A DNA stretch of 64,000 bases from Jacaranda mimosifolia (GCA_018894105.1 CM032125.1:27079032-27143031), one strand, 5' to 3'; shown: positions 36,814 to 49,874, counted from the stretch's first letter. Numbers and translations are program-made. Notes: generated from the letters alone by a model not told the origin.

Positions 36814-37090
36814 TGTCAGAACTAGTTTTCAAAAAAATTCTCGAGAATTTATAATTGGATACTTGAAAGTACTGAATCTTTAATTTTACAACACACTTGC
36901 TCTAAGAAGATTCCGAGTGTGTGCAAAAATCCTTATTTGAGCCACTTATTGCTCTATATACAGACAAGGGACTTGAGCCCACAAGGGCTCCAAGTCCATT
37001 AGGATTTTAAATTATTGATATTGGGTTTGATGATGTATGATTTTAGAGTGTAGTGCATTTACATTGCAATTTTACCAAATTATTCTTATT
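36814..37090 (-). repeat. 3' LTR (left) of the minus-strand gypsy element
   Basis: Partner of 40605-40875, clearly diverged from it. The end is approximate. Confidence 0.6.
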
Positions 37091-39304
37091 AGAGTATGTC
37101 TTTGCTAGATCACATAGTCCCTCTACTCTTTTAAGTGGAAGCTTCCTTTCTGCAGAAGATCCAGTCGGGAATAAGATATTTATGTTATCATTTTTACCTT
37201 TTATATTCATTATTATTTCCAATTATATTATTTGTGTACTTTTTTATTATTAATTTTGCTACAAGTTTCCATGCATGGACTTTATATTTTCATTGTTCAT
37301 GCGTTTAGGTTATGGCATTACTTGACAGATTTTCTTAAGTAAATGGCTTCAAGAGGTAGAATTTACTTTAATGTATTGCTTCTTCAACTGCTCCTGTTCC
37401 TTCAATTGCTTTGCGAACTTTTCACCCTTCTGAACATATTGCTAGACGAATCCCGCAGCTTCCTTATAAGCCTTGCTTATCGTAGTCATAGTCTCCTTGC
37501 TCGGTGGAATATCTGCACAACCAAATTTCAAACCTTTTTTGAAAACAACAAATAAACAGTCTAATGAATACGCACAACTGGGGATGCAACACACAAGAAA
37601 TAAAGTAAGTAGAAGGAACATATTTACCCAAATTAAATCTCAAGTGTCAAATTTTGTTAGCTGCTAACAGGAGAATATCTTCAACTTCCCCTGATCATGC
37701 TCGTGCACTCCGCCTCTACAAGCTATCAACATTGAAAGCGTCTTGTAAACATCTCAATGAAAGTCGATGCTACAACTCCTATGCAATCTATAGAGAAACG
37801 ACACCTTGCCCTTGCCAGCATGAAAGAGGCAAGAAGACCGTGGGCAAGTAGCCGCAGCAGTAGACTCTTGAGCATGCTTCCCAATTGGTTCTAAAATTAT
37901 TGGCTTGGAATCATCACATGCGCCAATATGAGACATCACGAAGGAGGTGGACTATGAAGCTTCCTGGAATGCCTATGTTGAGGTTCAGGCATTGCCTTAG
38001 TGGGGATGAATCATAGTAATGTTGCTCCATTGTAAGCCATTTATAAGAACCTTCATTCACCATCCTAACATGAATCCTCGCCAAATTGATTTTCTTTACT
38101 GGCAAGAGAGAACAAATTAAGTTATGCTCAACAGTGCAAGAAGCAATTAAGAAAAATAATGCAAGTGATGTAGAGAAAGCATGAATATAATAACAAGCAC
38201 ACAAATAAACAAGAAGCTAAAAAATTAACTAAGTACCAGAAAAACCATATATCTCATGTTAAAAGGAGATCCGAACAATCCTGTCTCCTCAGAGCATTGG
38301 TAGAGATGGCGATAAACCTTCCACAAATGCATCTATAATGGGGAACAACTCCAAATGCGTTGACCCCTAACCTTATTCTCTCACAAAGAAAAAAATGACT
38401 TTTTAAAGCTCTCTATAGAATGGTAAACTACTCAAAAACTTAAAATTTGACCTAGAAAAATGTGAAAGAAAACCTTATTTGGTACCTTCCAAACCATGAA
38501 AAGGGAGTGAAAATATCGAAGGAAATAAAAAAATCGAAGTCCCGTAAAGCAGTACTAAAAAACCCATAAAAGATGTGAAGGAGTTCGGTGTGAGCTAACT
38601 AAGACACATCCGCCAACTCCTAGCTATTTCTAACAAGTGGTCAAGAGGAAAGAAAAAAATCACTACTAAAACAACCTTTGAAAATAGTGAAGTACCCTGG
38701 ATGAAGAGATATGCGATCATCTAAAGAAAGAAGAAAAGATTCAAGTTTGTCAAATTTGTAGATTCTATGTCTTAATACCTCTAAATGGCAATGCTATCAT
38801 CAATCTTTGGAGCATCCTTGGATCCGTTCTTATAAGAATCCTCTTCCTCATACTTAAACTTAAAACCAAATCCTGACTCTGATGAAAAAGATGACTCAAC
38901 AAATAAAGACTAACTAATACACAACTCTGTGATCCAAGAATATACTAAAAGATGCACCCAAAGAAGGACCTCAGGCAGTACTTGTAATGCACGATATGTA
39001 GGTTGAACCTTGGCATAACAAACAACACGTATTAATAACTTTGGGGTGTTGATCAAGTCTCCACTGGTCGACCCTTTGAGATGACCGAAAAATCCTCGTG
39101 TAGGCAAATTGTCTGCAACTTGTGACTAAGTGTCTCTCCTTGTTTTAAGCCTATACTCAAGGCATGAGTAATTGAATGGTCCCATTAGCAGGGGATTTTG
39201 AGGGCTTCCCTATCCTTTGGCCACAAAATGCTTTTAAGTATCCTCATCTTATTCATTTTTCAATCTCATTCTTTAGATAATGAGACTTCTTTATGGTGTG
39301 GCCC

Positions 39305-39790
39305 CTATCCAAGTGGAAACAACAATACTTGGTTGATCTTTTGCTTTGGATTATCCATAATTTTCTTAGGCCTTTCCACTAACTCTTGTTCTTCCACCAC
39401 TACAAAAATCTCTGCTCTAGGCATATTAAAGGGAGTGTGTTTTGTGAAACTTGTAGGGGACATGTGTTTGCATTCCTTTTTCTTTTTGCTAATGTTCAAC
39501 TCCTCATCCCTGCTCTTCCTTTTATGGTTCTCTTGGGGGGAGGGGGGCGCAGGCATCTCCTTGGGATGGTTATATTTCTCTACTCCAACCAAGAGTACTT
39601 CCAAGGTAGCCGGGGCTAGCTAGCTTTGAACTCTAGCTTGAAACATTGATGCTACAAGTTATGTTGCATAATACTGGGAAATACCTCCTAGTTGATGTGT
39701 GGGATCTCATATATTGCCTAGATAAAGTGATTAACATATTCCTATAGGCTTTCTCCTTTCTTTTGCTTGATCCTGAAAAGGTATGTGACA
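39305..39790 (-). pseudogene. Decayed gypsy gag fragment
   Basis: On the minus strand the translation carries FNMPRAEIFVVVEEQELV and PKKIMDNPKQK, the segment that precedes the zinc knuckle in Tat-type gag (compare LNIPRREVLFAIQHDNLL of the element at 43595), with RIKQKKGESL upstream. Stops and frame changes interrupt it. Confidence 0.6.
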
Positions 39791-40604
39791 GTCTTTTAAG
39801 GTACTTTCTGTTAACAGAAAAATTATGTACGAATGCATGCTTGGTAATGATTGTGCAAAAAATCTTACAGTAAATTGCCTCATTGAGGTCTTATAGCTCC
39901 ATTCAAATGATAATATTGTTTAAGTGTTCTTAAGTGTCACTAGTTCCATGAAACTCTGGCATTTAGAGACTTGAACTTAATAAGGAAGAGATTTTACCTT
40001 ATATTGCAGGGCAAAAAAAGCTACATCATGGGGTGCAATCATCATAGGAAAGTACTCTCCATCACCTCTATAAGTACATTCAAGTGCAGCGGTCCAACAT
40101 GGATTTTGCAACATGAATCCATCACCTGCAGTCAGTGGCCAGGAGGGAGGCCTAACTAGCTAGCTAATGGTTGTGGAGGCGTTGTGTGGCTGAGTGCTTC
40201 CTTCATGCCTCTACTTAATTCAACTAGGATTCTAGTAGGCTTCTCAACTTCTTCGTGAGGATTAAGGAAGCCCAAGTTGGGGAAGTTTAGTTGCATACTA
40301 CGACTGCTTTAGCACAACTCTAGCAGACACGTCCTCTACTGCAAGCAGCAAGGCCTCCTGAATTATTTGCAACACTATGCCTCTAGAGCTAGGATCACAG
40401 CTTCTGTTGGGTTCTCCATATGCTTGGTGCCATTAGCAATCCATCAAAGTTTGGAAGTGGTCAATAGGCTCCATTATTTCTAATTTTCTATCATCCTCCT
40501 CCCTTGTATGGGCCGACAGGATATTAACATCTTGATTACTGAATCTCATATGTACTTTCAGCATTCCATGAATTAGATTTCCTTAGACTGCACCAAAGTA
40601 TTCT

Positions 40605-40875
40605 TGTCCGAACTTGTTCTCGAGGACTTCCTTGGGGATTAACTATTGGATACTTGAAGTAGTGTGGATCTCTAATTTCAAATGTGGAGAGAAGATTTTT
40701 ATTCTGCATGCGAAGATGCCTTATTTAAGCTATTTATAGCTCTATTTATAGAGAAGGTTCCTAAGCTCATTAGGGCTACAAACCCATTAGAATTTTCAAT
40801 TATTGGTATTTTATATGATAGTCCATGATCTTAGATATACAATTTAAATTATGATTTTATCAAATTATTCTTACA
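40605..40875 (-). repeat. 5' LTR (right) of the minus-strand gypsy element
   Basis: It begins TGTCCGAACTTG and ends CTTACA on the + strand. In the direction of transcription it leads into the primer-site-like sequence at about 40580-40600. Confidence 0.6.
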
Positions 40876-40878
40876 ACA

Positions 40879-41855
40879 TGTTTACTTTTTGGAATGAGGA
40901 TGGATTAAGCCCATCATCCCTTACCATACCTTGTTTCCTTTTGGAGATGGCAGCCTGGAAGAAAAACTTTGGGCCCATACTATTCATGAATGTTATGAGA
41001 TGAGAAATCCCACAAATGGCCTATGACAATTAAATCCCACAAATTGGGCTATTTGGGGTGGGAGTTTATTTTACTATTTTGTCCTCATTTTCATTCACAC
41101 AAAATTATAGTTTCATATACATGGTTGCAACATCAAATATTCAGTACACCGTTATATAAAACTGACTGAATGGTGCTACAACATTAAAGAACTTCTGGTT
41201 GAGGCACCAATTAAACAGTCCAATATTTTACTTGGAGTCGCAACATCATAAGAAATGAGGTATGGATTGATCAAAGAAGTATTCACTGTTCTCTATAATT
41301 GTCCTTTCTTTGGTAGTGTGTTATTTGTCAAATATGAGAAAATGGTCTAACCATCACTATTCAACATAGTAGTAGGTTCATTATTTAGGGCGAGCTACTA
41401 AGTTATTACATCCATAAAACACATCTAAATAAAAGAGAAAGTTTGAAACATGTAGATTCCCAAGCATTACTACATAACATACCCAGACATCAACATAACA
41501 ACTCAAATATATAGTAAGTTCTTAAAATCATAGTTATGTACACATAGACGTGGTGACTATAGAGTTTGGAAAATTTTGGCCGATTCAATCTCACGATTCT
41601 GCATAGCATTTCTCAACTAAATAACAAATATCTATTTCCATTTATCTTTTTTTTTATTAGAGGATATTTTAGTTATTTTTAAATTTATTCCAATATTATC
41701 ATATATCCAAGTAGACAATAAATACAATGATCAAATTTTATCATTCATTTTATCCCACAAAGTAAATATAATTTAAAAAGTATAAAATGATCCTAATTCT
41801 TAATTTCATCCTTATTTCATCCCGTCATTCTTCATCCCATGTTACAAAGTAAACG
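40879..41855. mobile_element. MITE-like element, related ends to 54457-55096
   Basis: Left TGTTTACTTTTTGGAATGAGG and inverted right CGTTTACTTTGTAACATGGGATG match imperfectly. It abuts the LTR at 40875. The interior shows no coding sequence. Confidence 0.5.
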
Positions 41856-43231
41856 GATCCTTATAGTATTATTTTGTCACATCATATGCAATGCTATTGA
41901 AATGGCCTCAAAAGCTATCACTGTCACAACAAGGATTTAGGTTTTATGATATAAGTTGTAAATGTGAATAAAAGTAATAAGAATGTAGTTAAACAAAAAA
42001 ATAAAATAATTAAAAGCTCCCTTTGTCTGAAAAAATAAATGGTTCATTCGATTATATTAGAAAACATCAAAGTGTGAATAGTAAACTTAAATTATGATTG
42101 AATTTACAGCATATATGTACTGATTATATTGAAAATATATATGATGATTTGAAGTTTGATTTTGATTTTTAACTAATTTATAAGTTATTTACTTAATTTC
42201 TCACAAGTTGAAGTATTTTTTTATAAAGAAAACTTTTCACGATGTGTCTATGGAATTACTATCTTGTAGAGTAGGATTTTTTGTGTCTAATTATGAATTT
42301 GAGCATAATCAAATACCTTTGTATGTATTAAGTAATGATTACATGTTGTTTTTTTTTCGAATCTCTTGATTCGGAGTTTTTTTTGGAATATCTAAACTTT
42401 TTTCCTATATTGTAAGATTTCAATGCTTAAAATAAATTAATCTATAGATAATATATTTTTCTCACTTGTTAAAATATTTTTTTATAATAATGAAACTCCT
42501 ATTTTTAAATTAAATTTATATTATCTGACAATGAATTTCGAGCATCATCAATGTCATCGAAGTACAAACATCCTTATTCTTTCATTGCACAAAAAACTTC
42601 GGACATAATAACAAAAAAGATTCGCTTTAAATATATGTTTTAAAAAAGTGAAAATAAAAGAATGGTTTTTGCTGCTTTCTTGTGCAACCAAACAAATCGT
42701 GAAGGAGTGGGAAAAGGCAGAAGTTAGGGCGTAAAATACAATGGACTTGGCATTATCTTGATCTATGAAAGGCATATTTGTTTGTGGGACTATAAAGCCT
42801 AAGGGCCATTAGCAGTCTATCCGATCTTTAATTTGTACTTGTTTTTGAGTAGGACTATTGTTGACGAATTGAATTCGAATAGAATCAAGATAAATTTGAA
42901 TTCAAATTTAATAATAATATATTATATTTAAATTCAATTCAAGATTTTATAGAATTTTGGATGATATTATCATATTTGAATATGAATAAAATTCAATATC
43001 CAAATAAATATATATATATATATATATATGAATTTGAATAGTAATCTCAAATTATCATATCACATTTTTCTATTCCAAAAATATTGCCTTTACATTTTGA
43101 CTACAAGCTAGACGTGTATCGTCTTTAAATGTTTGGTGCTTTATCTTGTCATTTTTAACAATAATGAACAGTGTGTTTGTCTTTATTTATTTACTTTTCG
43201 CTCCATGCAAAGAATAAATTTAGGCATAGAA
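41856..43231. other. AT-rich intergenic DNA
   Basis: It includes an (AT)n run at about 43009-43029. No gene or element was recognised. Confidence 0.4.
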
Positions 43232-43520
43232 CTAGTTTGGTTGAAATGATAAGGTGGGATAAAATAACCAAAATGATAAGGTGGGATAAAAATACTTTAT
43301 CCCACCTTATCATTCGTTTGGTTGGAGCAATAATAAACCTTCAACCCCATGTGAATATCAAAAGTGCATGTTTATATGTGTAACTCTCATGATAAATTAA
43401 CTTGCGTCCCCCATAGATTTATTTATTATGCTAACCAAACTATATTATAATATTAAAAAATACACAAATTATCACATGATAAATAATCATGAGATAATGT
43501 AAAAATCCAACCAAACTAGC
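43232..43520. mobile_element. MITE with internal GATAAGGTGGGATAAA hairpin
   Basis: Ends CTAGTTTGGTTGAAATGA and inverted GCTAGTTTGGTTGGATTTT match. Inside, GATAAGGTGGGATAAA occurs twice in direct order and once inverted (TTTATCCCACCTTATC), giving a strong local hairpin. Confidence 0.75.
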
Positions 43521-43594
43521 CCATATAGAATAGTTATATATGTATATATCATATTCTGATGTAATATGATGTATCTATATATAATATATCTAGG

Positions 43595-44297
43595 TGATAT
43601 GGGACGGCCCAAGTACCTAGGCCCAAACCAAGTTAGCCCATTCAGGTGCCCAAGGCCCATGTGCCTCGTCGACTTCACTCGACCAGGTCAGCCCAGAGAC
43701 GCAGCGCCAGGCCCAGTCTGGCGCCCGAGGCCCATGGAATTCTTCGACCTGAGTCGACCATATTGATGTCGATCTGGAGGTCGAGGACAGTACAGTACTC
43801 TGCCACCGCATTAAATGCACTGACGGGCATCACTCCTCCGCATTAATGGCGCATGCCATTCCCCTCACCGCCTGACACAGCAGGCGCCGCTACAGTGTAC
43901 TATCTTGTCATTGAAACCTGGAAGGACAGTTAGCTGGAGATATGCAAGGCAGGAAAATGACTAATTATCCCTGGCCCAAGGCTAAAGGTCCGCTGGGTGT
44001 ACCAGGGGCATCCCAGACCTTTTCTCGAAGGGAGAAGGATATAAATACCCTCACCCCAGCCTTCTATAGAGGCATGCACTAGTATATACTCAAAAGCCCT
44101 TACTCCGTTGCTCGATATTTGAGGTCGATTACTACTGACTTGAGTGTCGAAAGGCCTAAGCCGAGGGCTCCTCGGCTAGCCTAACATTTACTGTGATTGC
44201 AGGATTCTTCCCTATCCAAGCAGGAATATAAACCTTTCAAGTCGAATCTTACCCGTATTCAAAGTCGGTTCCCTACCAACTGATCGAACCCTCATCA
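43595..44297 (+). repeat. 5' LTR of the Tat element
   Basis: It starts TGATATGGGACGG and ends CCCTCATCA. A TATA box, TATAAATA, lies at 44040-44047, so transcription should start about 30 bases later. The partner is 53155-53836. Confidence 0.95.
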
Positions 44298-44321
44298 TTT
44301 GGCGCCGTCTATGGGAAACTC
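44298..44321 (+). other. Primer binding site of the Tat element
   Basis: Immediately after the LTR the sequence reads TTTGGCGCCGTCTATGGGAA, a form common in plant Tat-type elements. The tRNA used as primer was not worked out. Confidence 0.7.
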
Positions 44322-44339
44322 TTGAATCCTCTATCGAAA

Positions 44340-45967
44340 ATGGTGAACACTAGGCGAGCTCCATTTGGGAGAGAAGAGAACAAGAGGTCTAGCTCCCCTC
44401 CTCTTCGACAGAACCCAGAGCCAAATGTCCAAGGATCCAGCGCTCAGCCTGAGTCCGTGGTCACGCTAACAATGCCCCAGTTAATGCAGCTCATCAGTGA
44501 GCAGATTTCCGCACAGATTTTGGCCCAACTCTCGGTCTCACTAAACAGGCATGCTGTGCAGTCAGTACCACACCCCAGCCTGCAACTCCGAAGAGAGCAT
44601 GGCCAATAGAGCACCCCCAGCGACCGGAGTCGCTAAGGCACCAGTCGAGGGGGGGATTGAGCCCGGGATGCTTTCCTAGGGAAGCAGCCCGTCCCCCGCC
44701 AAGAGAAGAAGCAGCCAACTCCATCGACCATGACGTTCTTCGAGCCCCGCAGCGCGATAGGGCCAAACGTTCCAGATTTAGGCCAGGCAAAAATGCATCT
44801 CAAGCAGACCAGCAAGAATGGGAGGAGGTATCCCATCAAGTGCAACAATTGAACAAGTGCTTGGAGGAGATCTCAAAAAGAAATGTGGACAGGGCTCTTC
44901 AGTCGGACGGGCCACAGAGGTTCAGGAGGGAGCGGGATTTGCCGTTCATCCAGGAGATCATTGACGAGTGCATCGCCATCGATGCTAAGATCCCAACCGG
45001 ACTCCCGAGGTATGATGGCTCCACAAACCCGAACGAGCACCTGCTGCAGTTTGAACACATGATGCAACTGCATAAGCACAACGAATACATCCATGCAAAG
45101 ATGCTGGTGACCACATTGCAATGAGTGGCCCTTGATTGGTTTGTGAAGTTAGAACCGGCATCCATCTTTTCTTATGATCAATTGTGTGATAAGTTTTTGC
45201 ACCAGTTTGCAAGTAGGAGGAAGGCAAAACTCCCCCACACCCACTTGCATACTGTGAAACAAGCGGAAGGAGAATCCCTTTGGGATTTTTTCACCAGGTT
45301 CAACAAAAAAGTTCTGAAGATCGACAGCTCGAGGATTGAGTTCTTGATCGACGTACTTTTCTTGGGTTTGAGGCACAAAGAATGCGCCAATGCTTTGGTG
45401 CGCAAACAGCCTAGGATGATGGAGGAGCTCCTTGACCTCATGGAGAGGTACATGACCCAGGAGGAGATGAACAGGATGAAATATGGTAGCGTAGAGGTCG
45501 ACAAAAAGAAAAGCAAAGAGAAAGATGATAGACAAATCAGAGAGGGGCGTCGTTCCCTGATAAAGCGCTTCCACGAATACACTCCACTGAACATACCGAG
45601 GAGAGAAGTGTTGTTCGCTATCCAGCATGATAACTTGCTTAAGAAACCCCTAAAAATAATGAAAATCTAGACCATGAAGAAGTCGAAGAAGTACTGCCAT
45701 TTTCATAAGCAGAAAGGGCACGACACTGAGGAGTGTTTTAACTTGAAGGACGAAATCGAGAGGCTGATCAGACAAGGCCACTTGAAAAATTTTATCGAGG
45801 AACAAGACAGAAGAGAGGAGGGCAAGGCCGACCGGACTCCCCAAAGAGAAAGGTCGGTCAGCCCGAGGAGAGAAAATAAGGGGAAGAGACCTGCCCAGGA
45901 ACCCAACCCTCCCATAAGGGGAATCATCGACATGATTGCAGGAGGACCCACAAGAGGAGATTCCTGA
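44340..45967 (+). pseudogene. Tat gag, disrupted
   Basis: The ATG at 44340 opens MVNTRRAPFGREENKRS. A stop at 44607-44609 and a frameshift separate this from the main part starting near 44660. The capsid-like region reads from about 44930 (PTGLPRYDGSTNPNEHLLQF) to 45500, with an in-frame TGA at 45122 where the related sequence would have arginine or similar. FTRFNKKVLKI and the downstream LNIPRREVLFAI are typical. A TAG at 45668 precedes the nucleic-acid-binding part, CHFHKQKGHDTEEC. A final TGA lies at 45965. Gag forms the particle packaging the RNA, but this copy cannot give a full protein. Confidence 0.85.
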
Positions 45968-45982
45968 AATACAAGAAAGCAA

Positions 45983-46342
45983 GTGCAGAGGCAACTCGAC
46001 TCGACCAAACCGACCAAAGTTGAGACAGTTTTCCAACTGTCAACCAACACTGAACCAATTTCTTTCACCGATACGGATCTGGACCACATGGAGAACAGAG
46101 GAGTCGACTGTAAGATAGATTGCCCGGTGGTGGTCGCCTTTGAAATAGCCAATTTCGAGGTCAGGAAGGTGCTGGTCGATAATGGAAGCTCTGTGAACAT
46201 TACATTCTTTTCGACCCTGAACATAATGAAATTGGGAAAATTGAAGTTTGATCCAGTCAGAACACCTTTGGTCGGATTTGGTGGATCGAAGATCATCCCA
46301 GAAGGATCCATTAATCTTTCCACCACATTTGGGCAAGGCTAG
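45983..46342 (+). pseudogene. Tat aspartic protease region
   Basis: It is in the same frame as the preceding gag part. KVLVDNGSSVNITFFS holds the active-site motif, here with DNGS in place of the usual DTGS/DGGS type. It ends in a TAG at 46340, beyond which the frame continues into pol. In the family it cuts the Gag-Pol polyprotein. Confidence 0.75.
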
Positions 46343-46357
46343 CGTAGCCGAACACTG

Positions 46358-47950
46358 ATGATCAACTACTTGGTGATCGACGCCCCCTTCGCATACAATG
46401 TTATCATGGGTCGGCCAGCCCTCAATGACTTCAGAGTCATTGTATCCACCAACCACATGAAGATAAAGTTCCCGACCCCAGTCGGAATGGGTGAGCTTCT
46501 ATGCAACCTCAAAGATGCTTGGCGCTGTTACACCATTTCTGTCGACTCCAGCGAGCAGAAGAAGCGACCTAAATTGAAGCCCCTGGGGGACGCCCCAGTA
46601 GCGAAACCCGATGAGGGACCTTCATCGAAGAAGAGAAAGCTAGAGGACACCAAGGTCGAGCCTGTTGGCGAATTCAAAATAATCGAGCTCGAGCCTAGGA
46701 ACCCTAAAAAAACCACCAGGATTGGAAGCGATCTGGGGAATCGATTAGAATGCCTTATGGTCGATTTCCTCCGACGCAACAGTGACGTTTTTGCATGGAA
46801 AGCTGCGGATCTTCAGGGCATCAATCCCAACATCATTGTCCATCGACTCAACGTGGACCCAGCCCACAAACCAGTGAGGCAGAAGAAAAGAACTTTCAAT
46901 GCTGAGAGGACCCAAATCATCGAGGAGGAGGTCGGCAAGCTTTTGGAAGCAGGATATATTGTAGAAATCCAGTACCCCTATTGGCTTTGTAATGTTGTAC
47001 TTGTCCCCAAAAATGATGGAAAATGTGTAATGACTTTACTGATTTGAATAAAGCTTGCCCTTAGGATCCTTACCCCTTGTCTCGAATAGATTAATTAGTG
47101 GATTCTACTGCTAGTTGTGAATTGCTCAGCATGATGGATGCATTCCAAGGTTATTACCAAATCTTTATGGCACCCGAGGATAGGGACAAAACCTCTTTTA
47201 TCGTCCCCAACGGAGTATATTGCTTCCTAGTTATGCCCTTTGGTCTTAAAAATGCAGGGGCGACATATTAGAGATTAGTGAATTTCATGTTCAAAAATGA
47301 AATCGAGAAGTCAATGGAAGTTTATGTGGATGACATGATTGTAAAAACTGAAAAGGCCGAGGACCATCTGGTCGACCTCAGCCACACCTTTGTAATATTG
47401 AGAGCTTTCGGCATGAAGCTCAATCCTAGCAAGTGTACCTTTGGAGTTCGAGGCGGAAAATTCCTCGGTTATATGGTCAGTTAGAGGGGGATTGAGGCCA
47501 ACCCGCAGAAGATCTAAGCAATTCTGGACATCAGCCCACCTCGCACAGTTCGTGAAATCCAGCGTTTGGTCGGTAGAGTTATAGCCTTGGGCAGATTCAT
47601 AGCCCGACTAGCTGACGAGAGCCAACCTTTCTTCAAAATCCTCAGAAACGCAAAAAAGTCTGGATTCAAGTGGGATCAACAGTGCGATCAAGCCTTGCTA
47701 GAGCTCAAGCAATACCTAACTTCGCCACCTATGCTCGCCAAACCCGAACTAGGAGAAGTGCTACATCTATACTTGGTAGTCTCCTCGGCCTCGATCAGTT
47801 CGGTGTTGACGACTACAAGAGGCGGAACCCCCCGTCCGGTATAATATTGCAGCAAGGCTCTCCAGGGGTCCGAGCATAATTATTTGGAGATCGATAAGTT
47901 TGTTCTAGCCCTTGTCACGTCAGCCAGGAAGCTAAGACCTTACTTTCCAA
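46358..47950 (+). pseudogene. Tat reverse transcriptase and first RNase H
   Basis: MGRPALNDFRVIVS and KKRTFNAERTQIIEEEV lead into the palm region. EAGYIVEIQYPYWLCNVVLV is followed by a frame break at about 47040, then MMDAFQGYYQIFMAPEDR and MPFGLKNAGATY in another frame, then EVYVDDMIVKTEKAEDHLVD with the catalytic YVDD at 47321-47332. The connection and first RNase H follow (FKWDQQCDQALLELKQYL). Stops at 47482 and 47515 and frameshifts inactivate it. Confidence 0.85.
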
Positions 47951-47962
47951 TCCCACACAATT

Positions 47963-48760
47963 TTGGTATTGGCGAATCAGCCGCTAAAGCAAGTGTTGTC
48001 AAAGCCAGACACTTCAGGTCGGCTCACCAAACAGGCCATCGAGCTTGGGGAATTCGACATCACATTCCAACCGTGGACCGGCATTAAGGCGCAGATGCTG
48101 GCCGACTTCATCATCGAACGGCTCGACCTGCCGATACAGAATGTTGAAAACACCCCCATGTGGACCTTGCATGTCGACGGGTCCGCAACCTCATCCGGAG
48201 GCAGGATAGGTATATCCCTTCGATCCCCGCTTGCCGAGGAGTATGATTTCGCGGTGAAACTCAACTTTTCGATCACCAATAATGAAGTGGAATATGAGGC
48301 TCTCATAGCAGGAATACGCATGGCCACAACCCGCAGCATCGAGCAGCTGGCAGCATTCACTGACTCCCAGCTGGTCGCAGAACAGGTTGAAGGCAACTTT
48401 GAGGCGAAGAAACACAAAATGGCACAATATTTGGCAGAAGTGAACCAATTAAAACACATGTTCAGAAACTTTTCGCTCAGCCAAGTCCCTCGATCAGAGA
48501 ATGAACGAGCAGACGCACTCTCAAAGCTAGCCAGCTCGACGAAGGGTACCATAGAAAGAATAATAACATTTTTGGTAGCCGACAAGCCCTGTGTCACCAC
48601 CACTGATCAGGGCCTTGTCGAGTGCGTCGAGGAAACAACCCTCTCTTGGCAGGATCCAATCAAACTTTACCTAAGTCAAGGTACCTTACCCGACGATGAA
48701 AAGGAGGCCCGCAGGCTCAGGGGGTTGGCAGCCAAATACGCGCTAGACGAGCATGACTAG
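47963..48760 (+). pseudogene. Tat second RNase H domain
   Basis: This long intact frame carries a complete-looking RNase H: LHVDGSATSSGG (first Asp), NNEVEYEALIAGIRMA (Glu), AFTDSQLVAEQVEG (second Asp) and NERADALSKLASS (last Asp). This extra, archaeal-type domain between the first RNase H and integrase is the mark of the Tat lineage. It is the best preserved part of pol. A TAG at 48758 ends it. Confidence 0.85.
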
Positions 48761-48769
48761 CTGTATCGG

Positions 48770-49874
48770 AGGTCTATAGCAGGACCTCTACTCAAATACC
48801 TAGAACTCGATGAAGCCAACAAGGTATTGCAGGAGATACATGCCGGCATCTGCGGCAACCACTCAGGCGGCCGATCCCTGGCACACAAGGTCACCCATTA
48901 CGGGTATGTTTGGCCGATGTTGCTGAGAGACTCCATCGACTTTGCTAGAAAAAGCTCATTATGCCAAATCCACTCGAACATTCAGCACCAGCCGGCCGTA
49001 CCGATGATCAACGTTAACATCACTTGGCCATTCGACCAGTGGGGGATCGACATAGTGGGGTTGCTCCCGAGGACTTTTGGCCAGCACAAGTTCATCATAG
49101 TGGCTGTCGAGTACTTTACTAAATAGGTGGAAGCTGAGGCAGTCCCGAAGATCACTGACACGGCCGTTAAAAGCTTCATTTGGAAGAATATTATATGTCG
49201 ATTTGGGTTGCCTAAAGTCTTAATCTCGGATAACGGCACCCAATTTCAAAGTAAAAACACGAGGAAATGGTACGAGACTTTGGGGATCGCCCAACACTTC
49301 ACTTCAGTGGGAAACCCGCAGGCCAATGGATAGACCGAGGTCACCAACAGAACCATCCTCGACCATATTAAGAGTCAAATAGCGGGGACTGGGCCAGTTG
49401 GGTAGACGACCTCCCTGGTGTGCTCTGGGCATACAGGACGACGCCTCGAACAGCCACAGGCCACAGCCCGTACAGCCTAGTCTACGGATCTGAGGCAATC
49501 ATTTCGTCAGAATTGATTCAACATACAGCGAGGGTGGTCCACTATAACGCGATAACAATGTATTGGAGAGGACACTGGATCTAATCACGGTCGACGAGCA
49601 GCGCCACACGGCTTACAACACAATGCAACGATATCGCTCTAAGATGGTGGAGCGCTATAACAAAATGGTGCGACATCGGAGCTTCAAGGTTGGTGACCTC
49701 GTCCTCAAGAAAGTGGAAGTGTCTAAGAACGTAGGGAAGCTCGACCCAAAGTGGGAGGGACCGTATTCAGTGGTTAAGGTGTCAAAAAACAACACCTACC
49801 GACTAGCCGATGCATCAGGCCGCGAGCTACCCCGACCTTGGAATGCTGTAAACTTGAGAAAAATTTTTGTGTAA
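48770..49874 (+). pseudogene. Tat integrase, disrupted
   Basis: The N-terminal zinc domain reads GICGNHSGGRSLAHKV and RKSSLCQIHS; the first cysteine expected of the C-X2-C pair is a serine. The core has FDQWGIDIVG (first Asp), LISDNGTQFQ (second Asp) and TEVTNRTIL (Glu), split by stops at 49124 and 49331. The C-terminal part, RSFKVGDLVLKKV to WNAVNLRKIFV, is clean at 49563-49874. The domain would insert the cDNA into the genome. Confidence 0.85.

Larger units (their letters stand above)
36814..40875 (-). mobile_element. Degenerate gypsy retrotransposon, minus strand
   Basis: Direct repeats at 36814-37090 and 40605-40875 both start TGTC(A/C)GAACT and share ATTGGATACTTGAA, TTATTTAAGC-like phrases, CATTAG and CAAATTATTCTTA. 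Just inside the right repeat, reading the minus strand, TTTGGTGCAGTCTAAGGAAA resembles the primer site of the Tat element at 44298. Decayed gag sequence lies at 39300-39790 on the minus strand. The internal region is only 3.5 kb, so most of pol is gone. Confidence 0.65.

Noticed and set aside
37343..38204. Short frames inside the minus-strand gypsy element
   Set aside because: Broken by stops and frame changes; at best remnants of an element region, with no recognisable domain.
44494..48603. Several minus-strand frames of 80-210 codons across gag-pol
   Set aside because: They oppose recognised gag, reverse transcriptase and RNase H sequence and show no family motif.
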